Below, piece by piece: positions 25,175-37,403 of a stretch of DNA of 64,000 nucleotides. A program made the position numbers and the translations under genes. This DNA is from Enoplosus armatus (taxonomy: Eukaryota; Chordata; Actinopteri; Centrarchiformes; Enoplosidae): contig NC_092203.1 of NCBI RefSeq assembly GCF_043641665.1, positions 1,488,001 to 1,552,000 on the forward strand, given 5' to 3'. The notes under the pieces are model-generated. The model saw only the letters and a program-made list of their open reading frames with translations, did no database searches and was not told where the DNA came from. Every line of letters starts with the position of its first letter. The first letter of the stretch is position 1.

Positions 25175-25709
25175 TCCATCTGAACACACTCGGGACTTGC
25201 AGGGCGTGTGTGTGTGTGTGTGTGTACCACTGTAGCCATGTGTCAGCTCCAGCTGCCTTTAGGCTCACTGGGAGTTTTTGGGGAAGCGCCCGGGTTGCCA
25301 AGGAGCTCGGGCGCTCGACTGTATTGTATCCCGGCTACAGTTGCTATGGCATCGGTATTGTTGCACTGCCAGCGGCGGGAAATGTATGCGTGTTTCCCGC
25401 GGAGAGCCATCCCGCGGAGGGCGGAGTCATTAGCTTAACGAGCGCTGCTCAAATGACAGCGTGCGCACACACACACACACACACGCATAGAAAGACACAC
25501 ACATTCAAGTGTGCGCAGGGGGGACACACATCCAAAAATATTCAAACACACACTTTCACACTGGTATGTTGTAATTACCACCTCTTTACTGCTGGCAGCA
25601 TGATAAACAGTTAAGTCAACGACAGCGTTCTTTTTATGCTCCAGTGTGTGTGTGTGTGTGTGTGTGTGATCCTGTGTGCATTTTTTGTGTGTGTGTGTGT
25701 GTGTGTGTG
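25142..25709. repeat. Cluster of (CA)n/(GT)n microsatellites
   Basis: (CA)n at about 25142-25171, (GT)n at 25206-25225, (CA)n at 25466-25484, and (GT)n at 25645-25669 and 25687-25709. Confidence 0.9.
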
Positions 25710-27046
25710 CAGTCCTGCTGCGAGTTCATGTGTGTAAGGGAGAGCTTACTGTAGATGCAGTGTCAAGGCCCCAGTAATCCACTCTGCTGATGTTTGATTA
25801 AAGTAACCAGCCAGGGGAGTCCAGATCACTGTCAGCTCGGAAACGTTCCCAAGTCGATCAACCAAATATACCCAAAGCCCGCTCGAATCCATCCCCGCGA
25901 GTCCGGCAGCCTGCGAGCTAATCCAATCTTTCAATTTGTTGACTTATTAAAAGACTTTTACAATCCCGCCCCGAGTGAAATAATCCCACGGTTAATTCAA
26001 TTGTGGGTTTTGTTTACTTATTAAGAGCAGTCTCCCCCCCCCCCAACACACACACAGCGAGCAAGCAATTAACCCTGCTTGAGATTCGTACGACAGCCTC
26101 AAGTCAAGCAAACCGCACTGCAATCATTTCCCCGGTATCGCGTGTCTCAGGGATCATTTTTGAGAACACTGACGTGCTCCTCTGTAGCAACGTGATAACT
26201 GGAATTATTATTATTACAGAAAACCAGTCCACCAGCGAGGTGCCTCTGCCATTTAGTTAGTTCAATTAGCACGTGCCTGGATTCACGCTCCCCGGTGAGC
26301 TCACTTAAAACAAATTCTAGGACTTAGGACTGGAACCGCGATGCGTGCCAAAATGCTGCGTCAGATTTGTATTCTTTATTCAACGCCGGCGAATTGAGCA
26401 GTTTGCGATGTTTTGGTCGAACGAGCAAAAGGGTTAATGCATGTTCATCTTCGCCACCAGAATGAATAATAAAACGCGGCCGACTGAGCAGCAGCGTCAC
26501 CCTGCTCAGCTCTGTTCCCTGCAGCAGGTGGAAGATACCAAGTATACTGTACAACAGTATTACATATATATTCTGGATTGGTGTGTTAAACTGTAGAAAG
26601 TTTACACATTTTTGCTCAATGTGACATGAATAAAGTTCATTCAGATGTTCTTTTAGAACGAGCCTCTGCTAACATTTACTACATGTACCAAAGACAAAAC
26701 TTCCAAGACGACTTTGTTTTTGTTTTTTTCTTCCTCTCTTTCCTTGCTGATCAAAGACAGAATACTCAAAGTGGGTTTTGAAATTATGTTACAAAAGCAT
26801 ACAATGGATTCAAACAACCGGAGGGCTAATTAAATTGTTTAGCTTGTCTCACATTTAGGATTACTTTATCCTCTGAAATGTGCCCGCCGCCCTGGTTGAT
26901 TAAGCAGGGGGGCTTAAAGCTGGCTTTAATCAGAGACACAACAGCAAGAGGACGTCTATCACTGCTGGGAAACATGTAAAGAATGAAAATGATTTGAATA
27001 AGTAATCATATTAAAGCTGAGCATAATAAAGAAATACAATTCTGAT

Positions 27047-27133
27047 TTAAAGGAATAGCGTGACATTTTGGGGAAATACACTTCTTTGTTTTCTTGGCCA
27101 GAGTTAGATGAGACGATTGATACCACTCTGTCC
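27047..27133 (+). repeat. Dispersed repeat family D, left inverted segment
   Basis: TTAAAGGAATAGCGTGACAT, then GAAATACACTTC, GAGTTAGATGAGACGATTGA and TACCACTCTGTCC, resemble a repeat very common in fish genomes (GGAATAGTTCGACATTTTGG-type start). The same start occurs inverted at 27781-27697. Confidence 0.65.
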
Positions 27134-27136
27134 ATT

Positions 27137-27475
27137 AAAGCTGCTCTACTTAAATATTTTTATGATGCCAATGGGCCAAATGATATATAATGTCGCTCGT
27201 AGCGACGGATACACCTTGAGTTATCACCCGATTCTGCGTTTCCCCTTAGCTTTATGGAGCGTTTTGGCGTCTTTCAGCTGATCGTTTTGGTTTTACGGCC
27301 CGCAGCATTACTGTTTTGATTCGTTCTCACGGCTCTGATTTAAGGCGCAGCAGGAAGCTCTGAAAAAGTTGGAGTTAAAGCAGAGCAAAAAAGCTAAAGA
27401 GTGAATATTGGACTTACATTCAACAGGTGCACACAAAAAGAACTCCAAACGAATGCTAATGTTGCTGTAATGAGC
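27137..27475 (-). repeat. Dispersed repeat family B, inverted and shortened copy
   Basis: TAAAGCTGCTCTACTTAAAT, then GATCGTTTTGGTTTTACGGC, and at the far end TAGCTAAAGAGTGAATATTG-like sequence, read as the reverse complement of the plus-strand copies. The middle block (CTGTGTCTGTCTGC) is missing. It is flanked by two inverted family D segments. Confidence 0.6.
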
Positions 27476-27589
27476 CGTTATTTGCTAACATCTTCGCCAC
27501 AAGCTAATAATGTGTCACTTTTGTATTCCCAGCATGTCGGGGGCAAAAAAAAATCAGCGAATGCAGGTCTAATTATGAAGCAAGAGGCT

Positions 27590-27786
27590 GAGACGATGAT
27601 AAGCTTAGCATAGCATAAAGACTGGAAGCGGGGGGCAGCTAGCATGCTGGCTAGCTCCACAGTTCATAAATACGCCTACTGACTTCATGCTTAACGGACA
27701 GACATGAGAGTGGTATGAATCTTCTTATCTAACTCTCGGGCAAGAATAAGCGAATAAAGCTTATTTCCCAAAATGTTGAATTATTT
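27590..27786 (-). repeat. Dispersed repeat family D, right inverted segment
   Basis: Reading the minus strand from 27786: TTCAACATTTTGGGAAATAA, TTCTTGCCCGAGAGTTAGAT, AGATTCATACCACTCTCATG and then CAGTCTTTATGCTATGCTAA. It is longer than the left segment and carries the usual internal TTAGCATAAAGACTGG-type block. Confidence 0.65.
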
Positions 27787-28019
27787 TTATGGTTTGCTCT
27801 CCAGTTTTGTTTCTAGCGTGTGCTCCACTTTGTGCCACTGTGACTTGTTGTGATTCACTTTCTGCAGGAAAGTCGCCAGGACAGATTTCTGTGTATCTGG
27901 GAGATTAGGCAATACTGATTCCCAACACTCCAAGACGACTCACAGTAAGTGCATTCAACCACGTGGATACAACCAAACACGTCTTAAGAAGCGTGCAAGT
28001 ACATTGACTTCATCAGACA

Positions 28020-28280
28020 TGCTGAACTGCCTCAAGTGCTACGTTTTGTAGGAATGATTTTGTTGAGTAGTCCCCTCGTAGCGGACGGGCTGAGGGTGTG
28101 TGGTTTGACCATGTCCTGGACGCAGCATGGTAGGCAAGTACCGGGGTCTTGAATCGGATTTGAGCAGCCACCGGTAGCCAGGAGGAGCGTTGAAGTGTGG
28201 GACAACTTGGCATCTGTTGGCCAAACATGGCACAGAGCTGAAGGCAATAATTTCCATTACAACAGCTGATTCGAAACACC
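28020..28280 (-). mobile_element. LINE remnant: C-terminal reverse-transcriptase region
   Basis: The minus strand encodes SSWLPVAAQIRFKTPVLAYH, a close match to the widespread LHWLPVAARIRFKTLVLAY block near the C-terminus of fish LINE reverse transcriptases. A shuffled SARPLRGDYSTKS stretch after it resembles the usual PRSLRSS region. Upstream and downstream the frame is lost. Only about 260 bases are recognisable and it is not functional. Confidence 0.7.
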
Positions 28281-31200
28281 TGGATTCCGTCGTTGGCCTA
28301 AGAATTGTGTTGGAAAGCTGTTGGACGACAAAATGGTCCCTCCCCCTCCTGTGCATCCTTGTGTCCAAAAGCAACACACATAACCGCTCACGCTTACAAG
28401 CGCTTGAGCAACTGTGGCATCGAGTCCAAAGCCCTTAATGAATTTAATTCTAGCTTAAGGGCTTGTAAACAAGTCAACTAACAGACTACCTGGCCCTGCG
28501 GCTAGAAAGTGAGACTGGCTCATTAAGACAGAAAGTCTGACGGATCTGCACCTCTGCCCGGGTCAAATTAAATCTAATGGAGTAAACCGAGCAAGGCACC
28601 CACCGCACTTGCATTCGACGGCCTCTAGTTAAGCTCAAACTGCTCTGCAGCGAAAACATTTGCGCCAAACTGTTGCATCTGATGATTTCGACAACGGCGC
28701 CCCAGACGGTGATTCGATGTGTGGGGTCTCCGCGTCAGAGCTGAATACAAAACGAGCGCAGGCTGCCGTTCAGCTCCCCGTCCACGGCCTCTTCTTGACT
28801 TTCATCAAGCTCGTAAACGTTATTTAAATGAACTGATGATCGAAGACAACAGATGGCGAGTGTCAGTTTTCCCAAAGCCACGAAGCTCGATCACCCTCAT
28901 GCTGCATTTCCTAAACTGTACGTCAGAATCCCCCCCCCAAAAGAAGGGGGGTTGCTGTTGGAAATGTGCCACATGGCAACAGCACCTCGCCACGTCTCAG
29001 TGACGGGACATAATGTGGTTGTAAGCAGGTATGTGATGCTGATATGCCAGCGATAACCACCCAATAATATCCATCCACCGATGTATTTATCTGGCCGGCC
29101 CAAAAACTAGAGCTCCGTTCAGTGATTTTGCTCTCAAATTGTAAACTGTGTCAGAGCTGGCGTTGACGCTACAACACGTGCAAAAACCCGACGAGGCCGA
29201 GAAGAAATAGGTTGTGGAGGGGACAAAGATATCACACAGGCACATATAATTAAGCAGAGGAAGGCAAGTTATTTATATGGTGTTATCTGGCTCCCTGTCT
29301 CTCCTCTCAGTCTTATGTAAGTTGAAGAAGAAGTCCCTGTCTGGTTCGGAGGCGTGGAAAGTGCAGCGGAGGTTCTGGAATATAATCTATTTGCTAATTA
29401 TAAACCACGGCTAAAGCACGACCAAGCCGCCGCTCCGCTGGGCTCAGGGCTATACCCAAAGGCTGGGCAAGAATTAGCATAGCCTGCGCACACACAAACG
29501 CACACACACGCACACACACATGCACAGAGCCTCGGAGTGATTAGACCCGCCCTGGATGTGAACAGCAATTAACTGCAATCAGAGCCCTGTCCCTCTCCTC
29601 CCCCAGCCCTCCCACCTTCTCTCCCGGTGTCTCTCATCCCTCGCTCTTTCATCTGCATGTCGGCCCTTTCGCTTGTTTTTGTCTTGATTATTCTTAATGG
29701 GGATCCCTCGACATTTTGGGGTTTGACTTCCTCTTTATCGCGTGGCCGCCGGAGAAGAAGGCGGTTGAAAAAATGGGTCCTCCGGGTTCTCGAGACGCTA
29801 GCTGGAAAAATCACTGCTATTTAAAACTATGAAAGTCTCCATGTTTGCTGCCTTACGCCCTGGTGACGCCAGAAAGTGGTGCAGCGAAATGGATCCGTGC
29901 ATCTTGGTGACATAGTAACTATAATCATAGGGCTAATTTGTGAACTGCTGTAGCTGGCAAGCTAACGGCTAACTCAGTAGCTCCTGGACATTCTCTCCAT
30001 TTTCTCTCTACTGTTCTGTTTACTCCCCCCCACCCCAGTAGTTTGTTCACCATTGTACACCATTTCTTCAATAACAGTTATTCAAGAGGAAAAACGAAGC
30101 TCTCCAAGCTAATGGTCAGTTAGCAAAGTTTGTAGCTCATTAGCTTAACTTGGGCGCTAACAGGACAATAAGTTCACGCAGTTTGTACAAATTGACGTCG
30201 GCTCCTGCGTCACAATTTGTCTGAAAGCTCTGTTGTGGAGCAGTTCCTGAATAAAAGTAAATAGTGCATCACAGCCAGTAAGCTAACGATAGCCCTCCTC
30301 CATTTTGGGCTCCCCGGTTCTTCGTCCCCCTCAAACGTCATGCAGCGTCAAGGCGGCTTGCCAACGGTCAACGCCACAAATTCACAGGTCAAAGTTCACC
30401 ACAGTTGAACTTGACACAGTGATCTCCAATAATCATGGCGATTCCGTCGGAATGAGCGGAAGTCGTCGCAAAAGTTTAGCAGCTTTAAGTGCTGGTGTGA
30501 ACAGGCTTTTAGGCTGAAAAGTCATCTCTTTAAGAGACAACTAAAACGGCAGCCTCTCTCCACGAATTCAGAAACAAAAATCCCCATTTTTGTTCCCCAT
30601 TTCCTTTACATGCGTTCCCCCTCGTCCATGATCCTGTCACGCTCACAGGGATATTCTCATGTCACAGCGGCTCTGATCCTCAGACTCCTTATTACAGGAT
30701 GCTTGTAACGCTGACGATGGGAGCCGAAGCTTATTCTACCGTAACATTCAGTCAGTCGCTCCGGTTTGTATCAGCTAAACGCAGAGAAGGTAAATAAAAA
30801 TTAAAGAGTGACAGGAAAAAAAAAAAAAGGCCGAGATACAGGGAGGGAAATGGGATGGAGCATTGGGTGGGTGTGGAAACTGGGGGCACAGTTGCAGCAC
30901 TGATCCACCAAGACTCCCTGCAGCCCTTTAATGAAACCCAGCAACATTAAGCCCGTGCTTGGGGGAAGCGTTGGTCATGGCGAGTGCAAGACCAGCAACA
31001 AACAGCATTTTAAAAAGAGGTCCGCATTGTAAAGAGATTTGGTTTTCAGCACAACGTTCCGGTTCACTCACAAAAACACGGGAAAAAAATGAGAATTCAC
31101 ACTCGGCATCAGACAGATTGGGCTACATTTCAGCATGCTTTAAAGATAAGGTTAAGCACACAGATCCTGGTGCTCCTACTGTCCAATAAAACATCAAACA

Positions 31201-31709
31201 TTAAAACATCAAAAGCACTCATTAAAAACAGACTCGGCCACTCTGATGTGCAACAGTTTGCACTAATTTCATCGCTATGGTTACCTGACTTAGAAAGGAT
31301 AATCTTGTTGATCTCAGATATTAAAGTCTATTTTCAACTCTCTCAGTTCTGTTTCTGGCACTAATATTCCTGGTAATAATCACCTTATCACAAGGTGTAC
31401 CGTTCTACACTTCAGACCGCGTCAACCTGCTAAAGTCGGGACTTTCCACGAAAGTCTGGCAGACCTGACAATCAGTGTGTAGTATAGGTGAAAAAGGCTG
31501 GCTTGATTGGATTTCTTAAGCCAATCAGAATATTCAAGTGCTGGCCCGAAGGTGAAGAAACTTGAGTGTTTTGTTGAAGGCTAATTAAGCTCACGCCAGA
31601 TCGAGGCTAGAAAAGGCGCCCATGTTTCATTTTCTTACAGTCACGCAATAGGGAATTTATGATCAAAACAATCATAAGTCCTTCCACCATCTTTAAAGAA
31701 AATGGTTGT

Positions 31710-31980
31710 CACCATAGACTGTATATAAAGATGGACGATGTGGCAGCCCCCCCACCCCAAAAGTGGAGCAGCCAAAATGTCTTGATCGCCCCCTGGTGGC
31801 TGGTTGCAGTATGGGTCATAAGCCCAGTCCACGTCAAATACATTTTCCCCAAAAATGGTTTTAGATAGTTCTTATCACGCTCAAGTGTGTTTGATGATTG
31901 ACAGCTGTGATCGCCTGTGGTGTGCTCGCGATTGGGTCAGACGGGTGTATGGGCGGGGCCTCGACACCGATATTTTTCAT
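31710..31980 (+). repeat. Dispersed repeat family A, longest copy
   Basis: It begins ACTGTATATAAAGATGGACG, passes through CCCCTGGTGG and CAGTATGGGTCATAAGCC, and ends around GCTCGCGATTGGGTCAGACG and GGGCGGGGCCTCGA. Other copies are at 58720-58800 (head part) and 17700-17860 (tail part plus an inverted head). The head motif occurs inverted at the far end of the 17.7 kb copy, so the element may have inverted ends, as in a MITE. No coding capacity. Confidence 0.75.
31787..31799 (-). promoter_or_regulatory. CTCF-like motif inside repeat family A
   Basis: Minus strand CCACCAGGGGGCG is a textbook CTCF core, located within the family A element at 31.7 kb. The family A fragment at 58.7 kb lacks it. 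Confidence 0.4.
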
Positions 31981-32406
31981 GCTAATGTTACTTTTCGGAG
32001 GTGGTAGCAGGCCTCTGTGATTTTAAGCCACGCTGCCCGTTGACGCTCTGGGACACTATCCCTTCATCTAAAATCCTCCCGCAAACTTGCCCTCCCAAAC
32101 CTCTGGCCCCCTTGCATTTCATTTCATTTCATTTTTTGTTGGTTTTGTTTTGCTTTACACCTCCCCCATTCCTCCCATCTTCCCCCTTCCTATCATCCAC
32201 TCCAACCCTTTAAACCTATCCCCTGGCCATCCGTCTCCATTTCTCTGAATTTTTCTTTTCCCCCCTCATCTGTATTTTCGAAAACCATCTCTCCCATTCC
32301 ATCTTTCAACCTTGTGACACCATTTCAGGCAGCGAAAATGGAGAACATTGCTGACTATTTCATAAAAAAAAATAGAGAGAGGGAGAGAGAACGGCGTGGG
32401 GAATAG

Positions 32407-32667
32407 TGTGTGTGTGTGTGTGTGTGTGTGTGTCTAGACGAATGAGAGGATGAAACAACAAAATAGCGATACAAGAGGAGGAGAGAGATACTGAAAGAGA
32501 CATGGGGACAGTGACAGAGCAAACAAGAGAAGGGGAGCAAATAGAGGAGGAGAGCAAAGGCCAGATTAAAAAGTGCTCGGCAGAAACTGAACCAGGCCAA
32601 CTGTACATCTGCTACGCTGCGAGAACGCTGCGAGAACACATATAAAAAGAACTGTACTCACTGAGCT

Positions 32668-32701
<34 letters not shown>
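32407..32701. repeat. (TG)n and (CA)n microsatellites
   Basis: (TG)n at 32407-32433 and (CA)n at 32669-32701, separated by A/G-rich sequence. Confidence 0.9.
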
Positions 32702-32702
<1 letters not shown>

Positions 32703-33052
32703 ACTTAGACATGCACACTTGGCTGAAAAGGAGCACATGCACACGGTCAGTCAAATTCAAATGAAAGCAGCTCTGACCAGTGTTTTTCTATAATTCACGA
32801 TGCATTAAATGACAACGCGGATCAAAATTAGATATCAGGTTCATGAATACAAGAAGGTTTTCACATCCAAGACAACTGGTATTTTGATGCTCAACAACAG
32901 GAAATAAAGAAGATATGAAGCTAATTGCTAATAACTATTATAAAAAAAATATGTTTTTAGGACGAAAGAACCATTGAGACAGTTTTGGAGACTGTACGTT
33001 AATGGGGGGGGGGGGGGGCGCGATCGACTTCACGGCGGAGCGAATGACGCGA

Positions 33053-33069
33053 CTTCTGCCCCCTCGTGG
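33053..33069 (-). promoter_or_regulatory. CTCF-like motif
   Basis: Minus strand CCACGAGGGGGCAGAAG is a near-consensus CTCF core. It is not in a recognised repeat. Confidence 0.4.
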
Positions 33070-33412
33070 TGGCGGTGTAGAAGTGCGCCATCATTGTCTC
33101 GGGGATAGTTGCATCCTCTGCTGAGCCTTCTTGGTGGTGGAGCTGTTGAGGTTCTGGGTGAAGACAGGGGGGGGCAGGAAGCGGGGAGGACTGGCCGACG
33201 AGCATTTTTTTCACAGCGTTCTGACATTCTACAGGTCAGCTGGCGATGAAAACACTCATGAGTCGCTGGAAAACACAAGGCCTGCATCCACATCGACCTC
33301 ACACATTTTTTCTGCAACTGACAGATGGAGGAAAAGAGCGAGGATTCCAGCTTTCCAACGCAGAATTCATTAAGATGAGAGGAAGGAGGCCTTATTTAAG
33401 CACTCGGGCGCA

Positions 33413-33413
<1 letters not shown>

Positions 33414-33463
<50 letters not shown>

Positions 33464-33468
33464 GCGCG
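33414..33468. repeat. (CA)n followed by (CG)4
   Basis: About 47 bases of alternating CA run directly into CGCGCGCG. The whole tract is alternating purine-pyrimidine and favourable for left-handed DNA. Confidence 0.9.
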
Positions 33469-33990
33469 TGGCTAAAAGTATTCTGAGAGGCGCCAAAGCA
33501 TTTTCAACTCTTGGAAAGAAACCACGGCAGGCTTCGAGTCAAACGTTGAAGGATGCACTTGGAAAAAGGAAAGACGCAGCAGGAGTGCAGATGGAAGGTG
33601 ATATCACTCTTTTAAATTAAACTTGCCCCCCCCTCAATTTTATATAATTTATATAACTTAGCTTGTTATTTCCACGCAGGGTACACAGTGTGAAGTGAAT
33701 AATCTGAGAAGGGAGATGCACTACTTTCAGGTTTTCTACCTCTTCCTACCGCTTCTAAGACTTTCTGTGACGGATAAACAAACACATGGAAAGTCTCTTA
33801 TAACATATATTTCACCAAACACCAAACTTTTACTTCTGTACACATTTTGGCATTATTTTGTCTCTTCTCTACATTTTTGGCTCTTTTATTTGCGTTATGT
33901 GACCTTTAACCCCGATTGGCACTGATATTTGACTGATATTTGATGGTAGTAGATGGACAAACGGTTACTTTTCAGACATATTATCGTCTT

Positions 33991-33995
<5 letters not shown>

Positions 33996-34026
<31 letters not shown>

Positions 34027-34525
34027 CCGTTGGCCCACTTCCATGAGAATGGGGTACAACCTGATGCTGGAACGCTTTCCCTGACTCCCCCTAACCCAGA
34101 AAGGGTTTTTTTTTTGTATGAGCAGATGTGTATGTGTGTACGTGTGTGTGAGTGTGCGCGTCTGATTGAGCAGGGGGGGGGGGGGGGGGGGGGGTCCTCT
34201 GGGATCCTCGACTCGCCAGACTCATTACAACATCCGCACACTCTCAAGCCCTCCACCTCCTCCTCCTCCTCCTCCTCTGGTCGGTAGTGACCCAGAAACT
34301 CCATATGGGTCAGATCATACACTGAACCCTGCACTCCATCCTGACTGAGAGACAGAGTGTGTGTGTGTGTGTGTGTGTGTTCATATCCATCACCATTCAA
34401 GTCATTTATTGTACCCATCCTTTTCTTCCCTCAAGAAAACAACAGCTGCCATTCTTCTTCCACCGTCTTTCTTGTTTTGTATTTGTTTTCCCCTCCACCC
34501 TCTCTCTCTCTCTCTCTCTCTCTCA
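33996..34525. repeat. (CA)n, (CTC)n, (GT)n and (CT)n repeats
   Basis: (CA)n at about 33996-34025, (CTC)n at 34250-34276, (GT)n at 34357-34380 and (CT)n at 34500-34525. Open frames here are low-complexity. Confidence 0.9.
34173..34194 (+). repeat. Poly-G run (22 bases)
   Basis: An uninterrupted G homopolymer between a TG-rich stretch (34130-34160) and a (CTC)n repeat near 34250-34276. Confidence 0.95.
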
Positions 34526-35380
34526 ACCTGTCTCTCTCGCTCTCATACAGAGCCAGACTCAAATCTCCCAAGAACAGGCGGATCTGTTCCCACACATTCA
34601 TCTTCATTGCCAGCACCTCGCACACGTCTCCCCGAGGACAGTCACAGAGCCAGCGGCTGCCTCTGCCGCCATCTTCTGTCCATAAATGTCATTACTTACA
34701 TCACACAGAGCCACTGACGCACGGCTGGGAGCTTACTGTCATATTATGTCGTCTAGGGGAGGACTGAGGGGTCTATTCCTGCTTTCTACTTATACCTGCT
34801 GCCTGCAGAGTTTGGTGCCTCGGCGCCTTGGCAAAACCATGGTCCAGTGCTGGATCAACTACTCCAAGAGCTGTTCACCATTTAATATTTACCAGGAAGA
34901 AAAAGACACATCTACTTCTGAGCTGCAACTGATTCTGAGTTCGCTCTGTTAGCATTATGAAGCCCCCCCCCGGCCAACTGGTCCGAGAGGCTGGCAGACC
35001 GTTCACCTCCTGACATCACAAACCCCAGCCGGCCTCGGAGCAGCTGCACCATCGCTTGCAGCAGATTGGAGCGAACCAAACTTTATAAACTTAAGCAAAG
35101 GAAAAATACATCACACAAGTCTTCTGCGCTGACCACAGGCCCGCTGAAGAACCCTGTTTTCGGGGGTTGTTCCCAGTGTTTTGCTTGTCACACAGGGGTC
35201 CTCAGGGTGCGGCTGTCCACAGTAACGCCTGAATCGACCTGCCTGTCTGCTTCCATCAGGAAGGTCTGTGCCTAGGCAAGGCATGATGGGTAACGAGCGA
35301 GGTGGTTATGGACCTGGAGGGTGTGATAACGAGGCAGACACGGCCACACGTGCACAAACACACACGCATGTAGATGCCTG

Positions 35381-35381
35381 T

Positions 35382-35413
<32 letters not shown>

Positions 35414-35508
35414 TCCCAGTCTCCCACACCCGATGAAAGGTTGTCAATGTTGATAAATTCCATAATTTTAAAAAGCAATCTGCAAAATAACACAGGCCCT
35501 CCTGTGGC

Positions 35509-35554
<46 letters not shown>

Positions 35555-35581
35555 TTTACATTCATGCACACACACACACAG
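35381..35581. repeat. Three (CA)n microsatellites
   Basis: (CA)n at about 35382-35407, 35511-35549 and 35567-35580. Confidence 0.9.
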
Positions 35582-36659
35582 CCTAGAGTAGGGATAAATC
35601 AAGTGGGCAACATGTCATCGGCTGCATACTTTTGTGTTGCTAGAGGCGGTATATTAGACCAAATTGCCAATCATACTGAAAAAAACGCAGGACTGTCTCT
35701 ATCTATCTGTCCGTCTATCAATTGCAAATAAACATCACGATGAAAAACAAAAGAAAGTTAAAGGTAACTTTACCCAGAATACATGCAGAACCGTCGCATT
35801 TCTGCAAACATGTTCACGGCTCAGTTGCACTATTTGCACACATTTCCTATTCACTCACAGCAAGTTCAAAAGCAGCGACAGAAGATCTTTTTTTTTTTAC
35901 GACACATTTTGGGAAATTCTGTCGCATTGCACAATGAAGTCTCGAAAACATAAGGCAGTGAAGTCACTGAAGTGCCGACGGTGCGCGGGAACCTCCGTGA
36001 ACGTCACTATTTACAGCCAAAGTAAAATCAAAATCAATATTTGGGACTGTTGGTCGGACAATGTGAGACATTTGAGGACATCACTTTGGACTGAAGGAAA
36101 TTTGACATTTTTCACTATTTTCTGACACTTTATACGTCAAGAATAGTCGAGAATGTCATGAAAGATACTGTTTGTTGCATGTGGTTCATGACAATGGAAC
36201 ATTACCATCGTCGATTTATCATTTTTTTAATTTCCAAATCATTTCTTTATGGTTTCCTGGAGGAAACTGGTACTGGTACTAATCAGAGGGGAAATAAAGA
36301 CAATGTACCAAGAGAGTCCGTTTAAAAGGTAAATATTCATTCATCGTTCTCAACATATGTATTGAATTGGAGGCTTGTTTGTTTTGTTTTTTTTTGCTTT
36401 GTATGATATCAAACTGGGAAATTGTTTGTGGAATTGGGATCGTTTCGCACCATCCTATGGACCAAAACCAAGAAAAGAATCAACAGATTAATGGAGAATG
36501 AAACTTATGATGGGCATTAGCATAGCATGATTAGCTGACATGCTAAACTGACTCTGGCTAGCTTTGCAATCTTCATTGGAATTCATTATTAGATGTGTTC
36601 GAATTGAACACATTTCACCAATAATTACCCAGTTCTTTGCTGGAAACTTTTATATGAGG

Positions 36660-36660
<1 letters not shown>

Positions 36661-36692
<32 letters not shown>
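36661..36692. repeat. (AT)n microsatellite
   Basis: About 28 bases of alternating AT flanked by ACAT on both sides. Self-complementary. Confidence 0.9.
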
Positions 36693-36695
<3 letters not shown>

Positions 36696-36934
36696 GAACA
36701 TATTATGAGGAATTTATTAAGATGCTAATAGGATACATGGATACGTTATACCACACAGTGTGTGGTATGTTAGATATCTGGCCTGTACAGCATGGAGACA
36801 GACAGCTGGATTTAGCCACTGACAAGACAGTACAGTCATACAGTGGAGAACAACTTGGGTGGTCAAATGTGACACAGGGCACATAAAAAGAGCGAGAACC
36901 CCCCCCCCCCCCCCCACCACAAAAAAAAAGAATG

Positions 36935-37125
36935 TGGATGATTCACTGAGAAAGGAAGCAGAACAAGGGAGAGAAGAAGAACCTGATATTAGGGAGCGAA
37001 GGGAATATAGAGGGAGATGTAATTAGACTGGAAGACAGAGGGAGGGTGTGGAAAAACTGAAAGCAATGGAGGAGGAAAAGAGGGAAGTGGGAAAGGGGAG
37101 AGTGAGAGAGGAGGGAGGGGCATGG
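36935..37125 (+). repeat. Purine-rich tract
   Basis: Plus strand with GAGAAAGGAAG, GGGAGAGAAG and GAGGGAGGG words, preceded by a C17 run at 36899-36915. Confidence 0.65.
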
Positions 37126-37385
37126 CAACCTCCCAGCGTAGGCTATCTGACACCGCACACCAGCCGTCCGTCAGGCCAGCTGACCGCTATTTCCAGCATG
37201 AGATGACCCACCAGCTGTACCGTGGGGGGGGGGGGGGGCACACACGGAGACAAGAGAAAGTGTGTGAGAGAGAGAGAGAGAGGGAAAAGGGCTTTATTTA
37301 AGCAGGCAGGTCAGTTGAGGGAAAAAAGTTATTTACACAGACGGACAGAGAACAGGAAATTCACATCCTGACGAAGCGAGGCGGA

Positions 37386-37403
37386 GGGGGGGGGGGGGGG
37401 GGG
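37386..37403 (+). repeat. Poly-G run (18 bases)
   Basis: An uninterrupted G homopolymer. Another G run of about 13 bases is at about 37225-37238. Confidence 0.9.

Noticed and set aside
35664..36125. Plus-strand open frame of 153 residues without simple repeats
   Set aside because: No recognisable motif, no promoter or splice context, and a length expected by chance in 64 kb over six frames. Worth a protein search only.
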